Shown here: positions 12,073-22,689 of the stretch, piece after piece
Numbering within the stretch: the stretch's first letter is position 1
How the letters are laid out: each line of letters begins with the position of its first letter
From: Deroplatys truncata
Taxonomy: Eukaryota > Arthropoda > Insecta > Mantodea > Mantidae
DNA length: 64,000 nt
Direction: 5' to 3'
Assembly (NCBI GenBank): GCA_030765065.1
Contig: CM060977.1
Coordinates: 161,085,052-161,149,051 of the forward strand
The notes under the pieces: model-generated
Told to the model about the DNA's origin: nothing
The model's input: the letters and a program-made list of their open reading frames with translations, nothing else
Databases searched by the model: none
Program-made: the position numbers and the translations under genes

Positions 12073-15000
12073 CTAACTGGACAAATTTGACCTAGCTTCG
12101 CGCACTTTAGCCAGAAAATTGCCCATGTTTTGCCAGTTCCTCTGGTCAGCCAGTAGATCCCAACATGCCAATCTCTTTCTTAAGGGACTTAAGAATTTTT
12201 CTTTGAGTTTAATCGTTCGCTGGTTCTCCCACTGTGCACATTCCGCCAAAATATGTACCCAGTCCTCATCCAATTCACAGAATGGGCAGATTCTCCTGCC
12301 AGAATCGTCGGTCATTTTCTGTGCTCTCCAGCCCCCCAGTCTAAACCATGCCATTCCTGATCTTTCCTTTCTTCCTAAATTAAGTATATATGCCTCTTTA
12401 CCCCAGTTCAATTTTATTTCATTTGCTAGACTTAGAGAAGGTTTAATTTTACAGTCCGATTCTATTTCCTGTTGGTTGATGTCTCTTAGTCTTCTTTTAA
12501 CACCTTTCCATATGTTTTTGTCATTTGTTTCAGCTCTTAGCCATACTGATCCCATTCCTATTCTCCTCAAACCCCTTTCCAAATCAGCTGCCCAAAACTT
12601 AGGAGACAGGTTTTCTCGCTGGTATTTATAACATTTGGATCGTAGTGTGGAGTTATCCCCATGCATCAGCCTTAGCCAGTACTTCACTGCTCTTATTTTG
12701 CAGTGTATTGTGTCTTCATAGCATCCTACCTCCCTCAATACCCCCGAATTTGATGTGCCTTGTGAAACTCCAAGAACTCTTTTCCAAAATGCTACCTGTG
12801 TTTTATTTACATGCTCTGCTCTTTCCCATCCCCAGATTTCACTGCCGTATAACAGAACAGGCCTTATCATGGAGTTATACATCTTTTCTAATGTATCTAC
12901 AGGTACATCCGGTATCCGCGAGAGGGTGCGTAATAATTCATTTAACTGCCCTCGTGCTTTGTAGTTAGTTACAGATAGATGTTTGTTCCATTTTCCTCTC
13001 ATATTAAACATTACTCCTAAATAGGAGAAATGTTTAACGTTTTGTAGTTCTAGCCCCTTGTAATACCATTTCTCACCCCTGCCATACACATAGCCATTTT
13101 TGAAAGCCATTGTTTTTGTTTTGTTAATGTTTACCACCAGACCCCATTGTTTACAATATTGTTCCAACCTATTAATACCTTTCTGTAGGCCTTCTGTCGT
13201 CACTGACAAAATTGTCATGTCATCCGCGTATAAAAGTACAGGAATGCAGACATCGTCTACTTTTGGGCCATTCATTTCCTCTGCTATTAACACGTCAGTT
13301 ATATCGTCTATGAATAAATTGAACAATAGGGGCGATAAAATACATCCTTGACGAACTCCTCTACTGGCCGATTTAGATTCAGTTGTTGTGTTTTGGTCTA
13401 TTTTGATGCTGAAATTCACACCGTTGTAAATTTGCATTAGAGCTTTCATCATTTTACCAGAGAGTCCTTTGTGGTGAAGTTTCGCCCAAAGGGCATTCCT
13501 CTGCACACTATCAAAAGCCATTTTAAAATCAACAAAAGCACAATAAAGTTTCCCCCTCTTTCTATTCAAATTTGAATCAATTAATGTTTTTAATATGAAA
13601 ATATTATCTGCAGTAGAGAACCCTTCCCTGAAACCCGCCTGAAATTTAGAAATCATATCAAACTCTTTTACCCAACCCCTTAACCGGTCATAGATAATTT
13701 TGCAATATACCTTACCCAGTATAGATAACAACGCAATTCCTCTATAATTTTCTGGTTGCTGACTGCTGCCCTTACCCTTAAATATTGGCTGAATAATTGC
13801 TGTTGTCCAAGCTTCAGGATACTTCTCTCCGTTAAATAATTTGTTAAATGCCACCCGCAGAAGGTATAATATTTTAGGGACTTCTATGGAGCATTTAACA
13901 AATTCACTCGGAATTCCTTCTATTCCCGGTGCTTTGTGATTCTTTAGGCTTTTTATTGCCCGAACAATTTCCCCGTCAGTTATTTCCCCATCTAGAATTG
14001 GTACTGTAGAATTTAAGCATAGTTCAGCGAAAGACATCCGGGGTCCCTCCCACTCATCCCCACCAACTTCAGCGTACACACTATTAAAATACGCTAACCA
14101 TGTTCCTGGTTTGATGCTAACGTTATCCCGTCTTCGCACTTTAATTTTCTTAATTACCTTCCACATGTATATCGAATCTCTCCGTTCTGTCGCTATTCTT
14201 AAATCTGTCGCCATTTTGTTTTGCCATTCCGTCTTTACACTTACTAATACATCTTTATACTGCTTTCTAATTTGGGTATACGAAAGACGCTTTTCCTCGG
14301 AACCTTCTCTTCTATACACCTTAAGGGCTGTTTCAGCTTTTTTCTTCGCTTCTTTACATCTACCGTTGTACCAGCCTGTAGCTTTCGAGATTCTTTTGTT
14401 ATTTCGTATTCTCATGCTTCTACCAGCTATTTGTAAATTATTTGTTATTGTTTTAATAACATATTCCCCGCTTCTTTCCCCCACTTCAGTTTTACCTGTC
14501 CGATCACGCAAAACGGCAAGAAATTCCTCGCTTCCCCCTGGGGTCCATCGATATCTCACCATAGATGACAAAGCAATTTTTTTTTCATGTGTTTCCCCGA
14601 CGTTGTTTGAGTGTCTTTTTAGAGTGAGTAAGATGGGTGAGTGGTGTGATTCAACTCTATTTAAAATTTGAAAGTCCTCTATTAATGGTATTATTTCCTG
14701 TGAACAAATTACATAATCTATAACACTTCCTCCATTACTATTGATAAATGTTAATTCCCCTTCCTTATCTGATCCATACTTGCCGTTTAGGATTTCCAAT
14801 TTAAACGCGTCACAAAAGGCTAGCAATTCTTTTCCATCTGAATTTATCACTGTATCCTTACTTCGCCGCACTTCTCTCCTACAATCTGCTTCCCCCCTTT
14901 CTACCGTAATATTTTCGCTTCCGATTCTGGCATTAAAATCTCCCATTATGATTAAGTTTGCTTTTGGGTGTATTTCCTGAATTTCTACAATCATGTCGGC

Positions 15001-15375
15001 CAAATTGATAAATAAGTTGGGGTTGGTATATCGGGATGCTGCTGGTTGTCGATATACTACAATAATACACAACTCAAGTGAAGTTAATTTACAGTATACA
15101 CATAATGTTCCAAATACCTTAATATTTATGTGTTGAAAAGTCATATCATGCTGGTCTTTAGTGTAAACGGCAACACCCCCGGGATATCTGCCTCTCAGGC
15201 CCCTGGTTTCACTACCCGTGAATACACCATTAAAACCACCAATATTTACATTTTCCCCAGCTTTAAGCCATGTCTCTGTGAAGCCCAATATATCTACACT
15301 GTGTACAAAGTCAATGAACCTATCATTAGCCAATTTCTTCTTTAGACCTTCAACATTCCAAAGGCCGACTGTCAC
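12073..15375 (-). CDS. LINE ORF2: endonuclease-reverse transcriptase (~1,100 aa)
   Basis: This enzyme nicks target DNA and reverse-transcribes the element RNA there. An AP-type endonuclease fills about residues 1-240 (TETWL; GDFNARIG near 143; VIDYVICS; ESHHSPILL). The reverse transcriptase spans about 440-780 (HKAPGIEGIPSEF near 480; FVDFKMAFDSV near 612; GVRQGCILSPLLFNLFIDD; LLYADDMTIL with YADD at about 716-719). A C-terminal CCHC motif, CPFCELDEDWVHILAEC, lies near 1027-1043. All catalytic blocks look intact. There is no ATG near the N-terminus: the frame is continuous with ORF1 across one TAG, and the listed start is a GTG. The clade (CR1/L2/I-like) is not settled. Confidence 0.92.
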   Translation of the reverse strand: MTVGLWNVEGLKKKLANDRFIDFVHSVDILGFTETWLKAGENVNIGGFNGVFTGSETRGLRGRYPGGVAVYTKDQHDMTFQHINIKVFGTLCVYCKLTSLELCIIVVYRQPAASRYTNPNLFINLADMIVEIQEIHPKANLIIMGDFNARIGSENITVERGEADCRREVRRSKDTVINSDGKELLAFCDAFKLEILNGKYGSDKEGELTFINSNGGSVIDYVICSQEIIPLIEDFQILNRVESHHSPILLTLKRHSNNVGETHEKKIALSSMVRYRWTPGGSEEFLAVLRDRTGKTEVGERSGEYVIKTITNNLQIAGRSMRIRNNKRISKATGWYNGRCKEAKKKAETALKVYRREGSEEKRLSYTQIRKQYKDVLVSVKTEWQNKMATDLRIATERRDSIYMWKVIKKIKVRRRDNVSIKPGTWLAYFNSVYAEVGGDEWEGPRMSFAELCLNSTVPILDGEITDGEIVRAIKSLKNHKAPGIEGIPSEFVKCSIEVPKILYLLRVAFNKLFNGEKYPEAWTTAIIQPIFKGKGSSQQPENYRGIALLSILGKVYCKIIYDRLRGWVKEFDMISKFQAGFREGFSTADNIFILKTLIDSNLNRKRGKLYCAFVDFKMAFDSVQRNALWAKLHHKGLSGKMMKALMQIYNGVNFSIKIDQNTTTESKSASRGVRQGCILSPLLFNLFIDDITDVLIAEEMNGPKVDDVCIPVLLYADDMTILSVTTEGLQKGINRLEQYCKQWGLVVNINKTKTMAFKNGYVYGRGEKWYYKGLELQNVKHFSYLGVMFNMRGKWNKHLSVTNYKARGQLNELLRTLSRIPDVPVDTLEKMYNSMIRPVLLYGSEIWGWERAEHVNKTQVAFWKRVLGVSQGTSNSGVLREVGCYEDTIHCKIRAVKYWLRLMHGDNSTLRSKCYKYQRENLSPKFWAADLERGLRRIGMGSVWLRAETNDKNIWKGVKRRLRDINQQEIESDCKIKPSLSLANEIKLNWGKEAYILNLGRKERSGMAWFRLGGWRAQKMTDDSGRRICPFCELDEDWVHILAECAQWENQRTIKLKEKFLSPLRKRLACWDLLADQRNWQNMGNFLAKVREARSNLSS

Positions 15376-15390
15376 ATGGGCGGCTACTTC

Positions 15391-15858
15391 CTAGTTCCTT
15401 CTCCTACCTGCTCTGGTGTTCTCTGCTGGTGAATCCCTTACCCCCGTTGCCTTTGTCGTCCCTCTGGTTGCAGTTGCTGGTGGTCGCTTGAATTCCTTTG
15501 AGACGCTCCCCCTGCCCCTCTGTGGTATTTCTCGCATCGCTGTAGGGAGGGCTTCATTAAGGGGTGGCTTCGGGCTGTCCCTTCCTGGTCGTTGAACCTG
15601 TTGCTGCTTTTCTGCTCCCTCCGCCACCTCCACTTGTTCTTTCCGGTGGTCACTTCCTGTCGCTGGTTCTTCTGCCTGCACTGCTCTCTGTTCAGGGTTG
15701 TCCCTGCCGCACAACTCCAGTTCCTCCAGCTCGTGCCTCGACCACACTTTGCCATTAATTATAAGTTTATCAAATTGGAGGACAGCGTGGCAACCCTGCC
15801 TCCTTGCTTCGGCCAAGTGGCGCTTTAGAAAGCTTCTTTCTTGCCTCACTCTGTCACT
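15391..15858 (-). pseudogene. LINE ORF1, C-terminal part
   Basis: The last ~152 residues of an ORF1 protein, the RNA-binding partner of ORF2 in LINE ribonucleoprotein. It reads SFLKRHLAEARRQG, HAVLQFDKLIINGKVW, then a Gln/Glu-rich and a basic, Pro-rich tail ending AGRRRN and TAG at 15393-15391. The upstream part of ORF1 is missing because the element is 5' truncated. ORF2 follows in the same frame after the TAG and six sense codons. The identification as ORF1 rests on position and on the KRHLAEAR...LQFDKLIINGK block. Confidence 0.75.
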
Positions 15859-16353
15859 GTGTATTTTAACGCGATCTACATTTTTTGTATAGTAAAATTT
15901 TTGGCTATCTCTTATGGTTTACCAGTTATGCAAAAGTCGTTGACAATAAAGAATACTTTTGGAGACATTCCCAGAAAATTCAAGATATACATTTCATTTG
16001 TCATGAAAATATCTTAAACCTATGATATTTTAATCAAAATCGTTAGAGCCATTTTTGTAAAAATTAAAATTTTCGAAAAATGTTCCATGTAAAGGGTAAT
16101 CTGTGGTGGGGGGATTTTCTTGAAAACCTTCGTGTCGCATTTCTGGAAGATACTGAACCTAAATACCAAGTTTGGTGTTTATCCGTCTGTTCGTTTCTGA
16201 GTTATGGTGTTCACACACACACGGACATGTTTCCAAAAATGTTTTTTTTGGATTCAGGGGGTCTCAACACATATTTTTCCGGTGAAATCTCGGTATCATA
16301 TTTTTGATTGGAATGCAATACTTCCCCTACTTACTATACGTAGTAGAGAAAGT

Positions 16354-16600
16354 AAAAAAATAAGGATCTTTAACCTAAATGATCAAATAGTGCAGAACAG
16401 ACAAAAGTGGCTAGAACACGTAGAGAGAAGGAATGAGGAACGCTACCCAAGGAAAATAATCTATTACATACCTAAAGGAAAACGAAATGTCGGACCCAGG
16501 AAACGATAGATAAACTAATAAATTAAACAATTGGAGCACGCAACAAGCCTTGGAGAGATTTAATACTTTGTGCAGAAGAAGAAGACGTTTAAGTTTCATC
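16354..16600 (+). pseudogene. reverse transcriptase, piece 4 of 4
   Basis: This is the C-terminal tail of the old LINE protein: IFNLNDQIVQNRQKWLEHVER and PRKIIYYIPKGKRNVGPRKR, ending at a stop near 16507, then a short degenerate remainder. It follows insertion 3 and continues piece 3 after DDIRK. Together the four pieces cover much of a reverse transcriptase C-terminal half in the right order. Confidence 0.8.
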
Positions 16601-16970
16601 TCGTGCTTGTACCTGAGAGAGTATTAGCTCATTAACTATAGAATATGATTTCACCTAATTGCTATTATTTGAAGAGGTACGGGAAATAAACCAAGTACTG
16701 ATGTTAGTCAGGAAAATACTGAGTGACAGGCTTTCATTTTCATTTCTGAGAAATCATTATCCTCTCCGATTTCTTGAAGTGACTGTAAACGTCATAAATG
16801 CCGGGAGAAAGTTACACTCCTAGCTTTTGTTTATAATGAAACACAAGCAATAGGCAGAGCTTTTATATGCCAATTATAACCTCTTAAGAGTTGCAGAGAG
16901 GAATGAATTCACAATGTTCTATATCTAAGATAACGAAAACAATCACAAGAAGGAGGATAAGGAGAAAGAC
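16601..16970. other. no recognisable gene
   Basis: AT-rich, possibly the 3' UTR or flank of the old LINE copy. No motif is seen. Confidence 0.3.
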
Positions 16971-16974
16971 ATCG

Positions 16975-17530
16975 AGCGGGATAGTTCAGATTTTAACGTC
17001 TGTGGCCCTCATCCGATAGGTCCCGATAGGTTCAAACCACGGCGACCGCCCATTTTGACCCATGGGTTTTTTCAGGGGTTTTCTTGGGTCGTCAGGCGAA
17101 TGCTGGAGTGAGTTCTTTCATTCCGAGAATTTCCTGTCCTCGATTTCGTTCTACTTATCATTTCATTTATCCTTCACCCCGTTTGGTCTATTTCAGGGTT
17201 GGAAGTGTCGGTGATGGTATTTCAGTGCAGCGTTGCAGGGAAAAGGGATGCTCTCTCCGTCCCTCACCCATCGACTGGTTGGCGGGGTGTAAGGATCATC
17301 CTTGGGGGCGTTGGATACTGTGTGGGGCGGGATCCCCGGTCGGTCTGTCCGATTGCCAGGGCATCTATATTAGGGACCCTGCCAGTGCTGTGCCGTCACT
17401 CTTGGTTACACCTCTTCTCTCCCTTCCGGGTGGCCCCTCGTGGGGAATCGGTACAATTTCCTCATTTCTGGATCGGTGCCGAATCCCCTCCCCTTCACAT
17501 TCCAATCCAAGGAAAAAGAGAGTCCTGATG
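16975..17530 (+). mobile_element. tRNA-derived SINE, degenerate (SINE-2)
   Basis: The head reads CGAGCGGGATAGTTCAG (degenerate A box) followed by GATAGGTTCAAACCACGG (B box). The body shares GGGTTGGAAGTGTCGGTG, TTTCAGGG and GGGAAAAGGGATGCTCTCT with the copy at 27708-28057. Pol III-type SINE copies have no protein; open frames here are accidental. Ends and target duplications are unclear. Confidence 0.65.
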
Positions 17531-17635
17531 CTCTAATTGGATCAAATACACGTTCAAAAGCTGATGTTTTGGCTCGTTCTTGTTTTAATAACAAATTAAT
17601 GTTTTAATTAAGAATATTAACGCAAACAAAAAAAA

Positions 17636-18568
17636 TCTGATGTAGTAAACTCACATGACTTTCTCTACTCTTGTACAAACTATTTTTACAAACTCTTATT
17701 CTCCATCTATTTCATATTAATCGAGATAAACTTTTGCAGAAAAGATCTTTTGACGTGCAAAGAGAATTACGTTTTACACATAGCGACCAGTTCTAAAAAT
17801 ATTTGACTATCGCTTAAGGCGTACTACGTTCCCCTTGTTTTGTATTTGCAAGGGCAATATAGAAATACAGTAGCCTGTAAGCATCGACATATCTCTTAAT
17901 AGCTGGTTGCTATGTGCATTCTCTTTGCCACAGATTAATACTCTTTGCATATCCAAGACAAAAAAATGAATAATGAATTCCCATTTGAGAAAATAAGTAT
18001 TGATAAATTTAAGGGAATAACAAGCAATATCTCGAAAATGGTTCCCTCAATAAAACAAATGTATATGACATAAATTGTGTATTTTAACGCTATCTACATT
18101 TTTTGTGTAGTAAAATTTTGTCTATCTCTTATGGTTTACCAGTTATGCAATGAAGAATACTTTTGGAGACTTTCCCAGAAAATTCAAGATATACATTTTA
18201 TTTATCATAAAAATATCTTAAACGTATGATATTTTAATCAACATCGTTAGAGCCTGTTTTGAGAAAATTAAAATTTTCGAAAAATGTTCCATGTAAAGGC
18301 TAATCTGGGGTGGGGGGATTTTCTTGAAAACCTTCGTGTCGCATCCCTGGAAGATATTGAACCTAAATACCAAGTTTGGTGTTTATCCGACTGTTCGTTT
18401 CTGAGTTATGCTGTTCACAGATAGACACACACACACGGACATGTTTCCAAAAATGATTTTTTGGGGGGTTCAGGGGGTCTCAAAACATATATTTCCGGTG
18501 AAATCTCGGTATCGAATTTTTGGGTGGAATACAATACTTCCCCTACTTACTATACGTAGTGGAGAAAG
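17636..18568 (+). repeat. family A repeat, variant subfamily
   Basis: Forward copy preceded by an A-run, ending GTGGAGAAAG. Like the copy at 7464 it contains the extra 'AGGGCAATATAGAAATACAG' segment in its 5' third, so these two define a subfamily. Confidence 0.85.
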
Positions 18569-18575
18569 CAAAAAT

Positions 18576-19401
18576 CTGTGTTACATTCACACGCTCCTCT
18601 ATCATTTATTAGTGTTTTAACAAACTATTCTTACGAAACTTTGTTTTTCCATCTACTTCATTTTAATTGAGAAAAACCTTTGCAGAACCAAACAGGCTTT
18701 GCTTCATTAGGGAACAGCGATAGTCAAATGTTTAAGAACTGGATGCTATATGCTGACCTTAAAATTCCACGCTGTTTCCATGTGTTCGCGAGAAACAACG
18801 AAATAATTGAACAATTCTAACCATCAATAACGGATATCCTGAAAATAACCTATGCCACAAAAAAGATATTTCAAATAAATGGTGTGCTTTAAAGAGATAT
18901 ACAGTTTTTGTTGAACATGTTTTTATCTATCGCTTTACATTTACCAGTTATCCAAGATTAATCAGAATTCCTTCGAATGAACAGAACTTCACAGGCTATG
19001 CCCAGAAAATTAAAGATATACATTGCATTTTTAATGTACGCATCTTTAATATATTGTGTTTGAATAAAAATTGTATCAGCCTTTTTTAGAAAATCGAAAA
19101 TTAAGAAAATTTTTCCATGTAAAGGGTATTTGGGTGGTGGAGCGTTCACTTGAAAAGCTTGTATTGTACTTTGAAATATACTGAAACTAAAGTACTAAGT
19201 TTAGTATTTATTAGAGTTTTCGTTTTTTAGTTACGCTGCTCATACACACACACGCAATACGGGCCTTTTTTCTAAACATACTTTCTTTTGTTAAGGGACC
19301 TCAAAACAATTTTACGCTGCACTTACGGTGAAATCTCTACATCGAATTTCTGGGTGGAACACAACTTCTACTTCCAGTAAGTACATAATACTAAAAGTAA
19401 A
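18576..19401 (+). repeat. family A-related repeat, old and diverged
   Basis: Every block of family A is present in order (TGTTACATTCACACG; CAAACTATTCTTACGAAACT; TTTACCAGTTATCC; TTCCATGTAAAGGGTATTTGG; GTGAAATCTCTACATCGAAT) but heavily diverged. It directly follows a young copy. It represents an older subfamily also visible at 20690-21140 and 33951-34205. Confidence 0.7.
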
Positions 19402-19737
19402 AAAGCAGATCAGTTTTATAGACGCGTAAAACTAGCATTTTCCTTCTTGATGAGTAAACTTTCTAAAACTTAATGGTTATGTTCTGTTTAATAATTAAAA
19501 TGCAATGCTTGAGATATCAGGATTTATAAAGTACAAAGCGCTGTCGTTACGTAAGGGCAGCTTGTAAATACAGAAAGCTGCAGCGCTATTGCCGCTGGCT
19601 GTCTTGCGCTTCCCACGCCATCTGAGTAGTCTTCACTGAATCTAGAGTAGAATCTTCTCTGCATATTTAGAGACAAATTCTAGTCATGAATTTTGATCGA
19701 TTCTGCATTGTTGCAAAAGTATACTTAATGATAAAAA
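19402..19737. other. no recognisable gene
   Basis: Short AT-rich interval between family A copies, with no visible motif. Confidence 0.3.
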
Positions 19738-20587
19738 TCTGATGTGTTACACTCATATGACTTTCCCTACTCTTGTACAAACTATTTTTACAAAGGCTTA
19801 TTCTCCATATGCTTCATGTTAATCGAGATATCGAGATGTTAATCTTATTGCTAAATTTCTTGTAGATCCAAGGACAATTGGCAGGCTTTAAGCGATATTC
19901 AAATATTTTAAGAGCTTGTTGCTATTTGGTGTATTCAATTCTCATTGCATTACCAGTACAAAAAAAATGAATAACGAATTCCCATTTGAGAAAAAGTATA
20001 AGTATTGGAACATTTAAGGGAATAACAATATCTCGAATGGTTCACTCAACAAAAAAAAAGGTATATGACATAAATTGTGTATTTTAACGCGATCTACAGT
20101 TTTTGTATAGTAAAAGTTTGTCTATCTCTTATGGTTTACCAGTTATGCAAAAGTCGTTCACAATGAACAATACTTTTGGAGACATTCCCAGAAAATTCGA
20201 GATATACCTTTCATTTGTCATGAAAATATCTTAAATTTATGATATTTTAATCAAAATCGTTAGAGCCATTTTGAGAAAATTAAAATTTTCGAAAAATGTT
20301 CCATGTAAAGGGTAATTTGGGGTGGGGAGATTTTCTTAAAAACCTTCGTGTCGCATCTCTGGAAGATACTAAACTTAAATACCAAGTTTGGTGTTTATCC
20401 GACTGTTCGTTTCTGAGTTATGCTGTTCACAGACAGAAACAAAGACACACCTACACGTCATGTTTCCAAAAATGCTTTATATGCATTCAGTGCACCTCAA
20501 AACATGTATTTCCGGTGAAATCTCGGTATCGAATGTTTTAGTGGAACGCAAGACTTCCCCTAGTTACTATACGTAGTAGAGAAAGTA
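19738..20587 (+). repeat. family A repeat
   Basis: Forward copy, TCTGATGTG to GTAGAGAAAGTAA, with the A-rich internal site and a decayed microsatellite (ACAGAAACAAAGACACACC). Confidence 0.87.
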
Positions 20588-20629
20588 ATAAGCTTTAGTA
20601 AGAATAAATTGTATACAAACGTATAAAGC

Positions 20630-21140
20630 TAGAGGTAGAGAAAGTCATGGGAGTGTACCACATCATAATTTTTATTTATTTTTTTGTGTAGCAAGTTTTG
20701 TCTATCTGTTATGGTTTACGGTTATTTTATATTATACCAAACTCCTTTTTAATGAAGGGGATTTTATTTCGTTTAGTAATATGTTGTTCACAGACACGCA
20801 CGCACCCACCTTTACATTCACATGACTTTCTCTACTCTCTATCGATTATTAGTGGGTATACATTGTATTCTTAAAAAAGTTTACTTTCCTATCTACTTCA
20901 TTTTAAGCAAGATAAACCTTTTAAGAAATAGCTGTATTACACATTTCGTTATAGATACAAAGGGAATAGTGATAGTCAAATGTTTTAGAAGTGGACGTTA
21001 TATGCTGGGCTTAAAATTACACACTCTTTCCATGACTTCGCGAGAAACAATTGAAAATCGACAGGAGTTTAGAACAATGGCCAAATACTGAACAATTCGA
21101 ACCATTAATAACGCATATCTCGGAAATGGCTAATGCCACA
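20630..21140. repeat. mosaic of family A fragments, old
   Basis: A reversed 5' end (GAGAAAGTCATGGGAGTGTA near 20640) is followed by forward degenerate pieces (AGCAAGTTTTGTCTATCTG; TTACATTCACATGACTTTCTC; TAGTCAAATGTTTTAGAAG). The order is scrambled, as expected of several old nested insertions. Confidence 0.55.
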
Positions 21141-21146
21141 AAAAAG

Positions 21147-21929
21147 TTCCCCATATGATTCATGTTAATCGAGATATCGGGATGTTAATCTTATTGCTAA
21201 GTTCCTTGTAGATGCAATGGGAATTAGTAGGCTTTAAGTTATAGTCAAATTTTTAAGAGCTAGTTGCTATGTGGAGTATTCCATTCTCTTTGCATTACCA
21301 GGACAAAAAAATGAATAACGAATTCCCATTTGAGAAAAAGTGTAAGCATTCGAAAATTTAAGGGAATAACAAGCAATATCTCAAAAATGGTTCACTCAAC
21401 AACAAAAATGTACATGACATAAATTGTGTATTTTAACGTGCTCTACATTTTGTGTGTAGTAACATTTTGTCTATGTCTTATGGTTTACCAGTTATGCGAA
21501 AGTCGTTCAGAATGAAGTGTACTTTTGGATACATTCCCTGAAAATTCGAGATATACATTTCATTTGTCATGAAAATATCTTAAACATATGATATTTTAAT
21601 GAAAATCGTTAGAACCATTTTTGAGAAAATTAACATTTTCAAAAAATGTTCCATGTAAAGGGTAGTCTGGGGTGGGGGGATTTTCTTGAAAACCTTCGTG
21701 TCGCATCTCTGGAAGGTACTGAACCTAAATACCAAGTTTGGTGTTTATCCGACTGTTCGTTTCTGAATTATGCTGTTCACAGACACACATACAGACACAC
21801 ACACACATGTTTCATAAAAATGATTTTTTGGTTTCAGGGGGTCTCAAAACATATATTTCCGGTGAAATCTCGGTATCGAATTTTTGGGTGGAATACAATA
21901 CTTCCCCTCACTATACGTAGTAGAGAAAG
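21147..21929 (+). repeat. family A repeat, 5' truncated
   Basis: Starts inside the family at CCCCATATGATTCATG, follows through all later blocks, and ends TAGTAGAGAAAGTAAAA. Confidence 0.85.
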
Positions 21930-22450
21930 TAAAAAACTGACGTGATAGATTCAGATGGCTTTCTCTACCCTTTTCGTTTATTATTCCGGTCTTTCACACC
22001 CCAAAATACAAAGGGACGCTAAGAACCATAGCAGTTAAAGAGCGTCCATAAATAATACTCAATTTATTTTTAGTATTAGATAAAACGCAGAATCCGTTGT
22101 CGCTTTTTAAACTCTGTCTTCTGTGCAGTGTTACATCATGGCCATCTATGTATATCCTGGCAATAAAATACAACCGGCTTTTGTTTTTATACTGTGCGGT
22201 GTGTAGCAACTTTCTAAGTTTATTTCATATTTATAGCCCCCTTTAACTTCCAGTGGTCTTATTGAGGGCTCCGACTTGAGAAGCGGCTGATGACTACTTG
22301 TATTTATTATGAGGCACTCTCACATTCACACTTGTGTACTTTGCAGAAAGTAAGGAATGACTCTTGTAAGAAATAACTTCATCCCAGCTGGAAATCGAGC
22401 CCGGCACCTCTAGGTTCAGAAGCCATAACTGTGTCTATTGGACTAATAAA
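21930..22450 (-). repeat. SINE-like repeat fragments
   Basis: The stretch CGCTAAGAACCATAGCAGTT...AGAGCGTCCATAAATAA is the reverse complement of sequence near 31375-31415, so it belongs to an interspersed family. Near 22390-22440 a reversed B-box-like GAAATCGAGCCCGGCACC suggests a tRNA-derived head. Borders are not resolved. Confidence 0.45.
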
Positions 22451-22689
22451 CCATTAAAATCTAGCATTATTTGTTGTTTAGGGTCCTATGATGTACAATA
22501 GAATTCTGTTGTAATGATAGACATTACTGCCGTTGTCTAGAGGGTTTAGAATTTGAAGTAGTTGTTTATATTGTTGTATTATTATCTGCCCCACGCTTTG
22601 GGAGCCAATTTGAAGAAATTGTTTTGTTATAGGAGTTATATTGTAGTTCAACTGTTGGGGAGTCGAACTTGAAGTAGTTGCAACGGCAC

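Larger units (their letters stand above)
11888..15858 (-). mobile_element. non-LTR retrotransposon (LINE), 5' truncated, ORF2 open
   Basis: Read on the minus strand it starts within ORF1 at 15858, carries a complete ORF2, a short 3' UTR and ends in a TATCTATCTATCT tail (11888-11903). A simple tandem tail instead of poly-A is known in several LINE clades. No target-site duplication is visible at the ORF1-truncated 5' end. It lies inside a family A copy and is therefore younger than that copy. The intact 1,100-codon ORF2 suggests recent activity of the family, although this copy has lost its 5' end and promoter. Confidence 0.9.
11553..16353 (+). repeat. family A repeat split by a LINE (insertion 3)
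   Basis: The forward copy has its 5' part at 11553-11887 and its 3' part at 15859-16353. The two parts join cleanly at ATAAATT/GTGTATTTTAACG, the normal order in other copies. The 3.97-kb minus-strand LINE sits between them. On either side of the whole insertion the old reverse transcriptase continues. Confidence 0.87.

Noticed and set aside
12119-14671. Several plus-strand frames of 80-186 codons
   Set aside because: They are antisense to the LINE ORF2, which has all catalytic motifs in one 1,100-codon frame.
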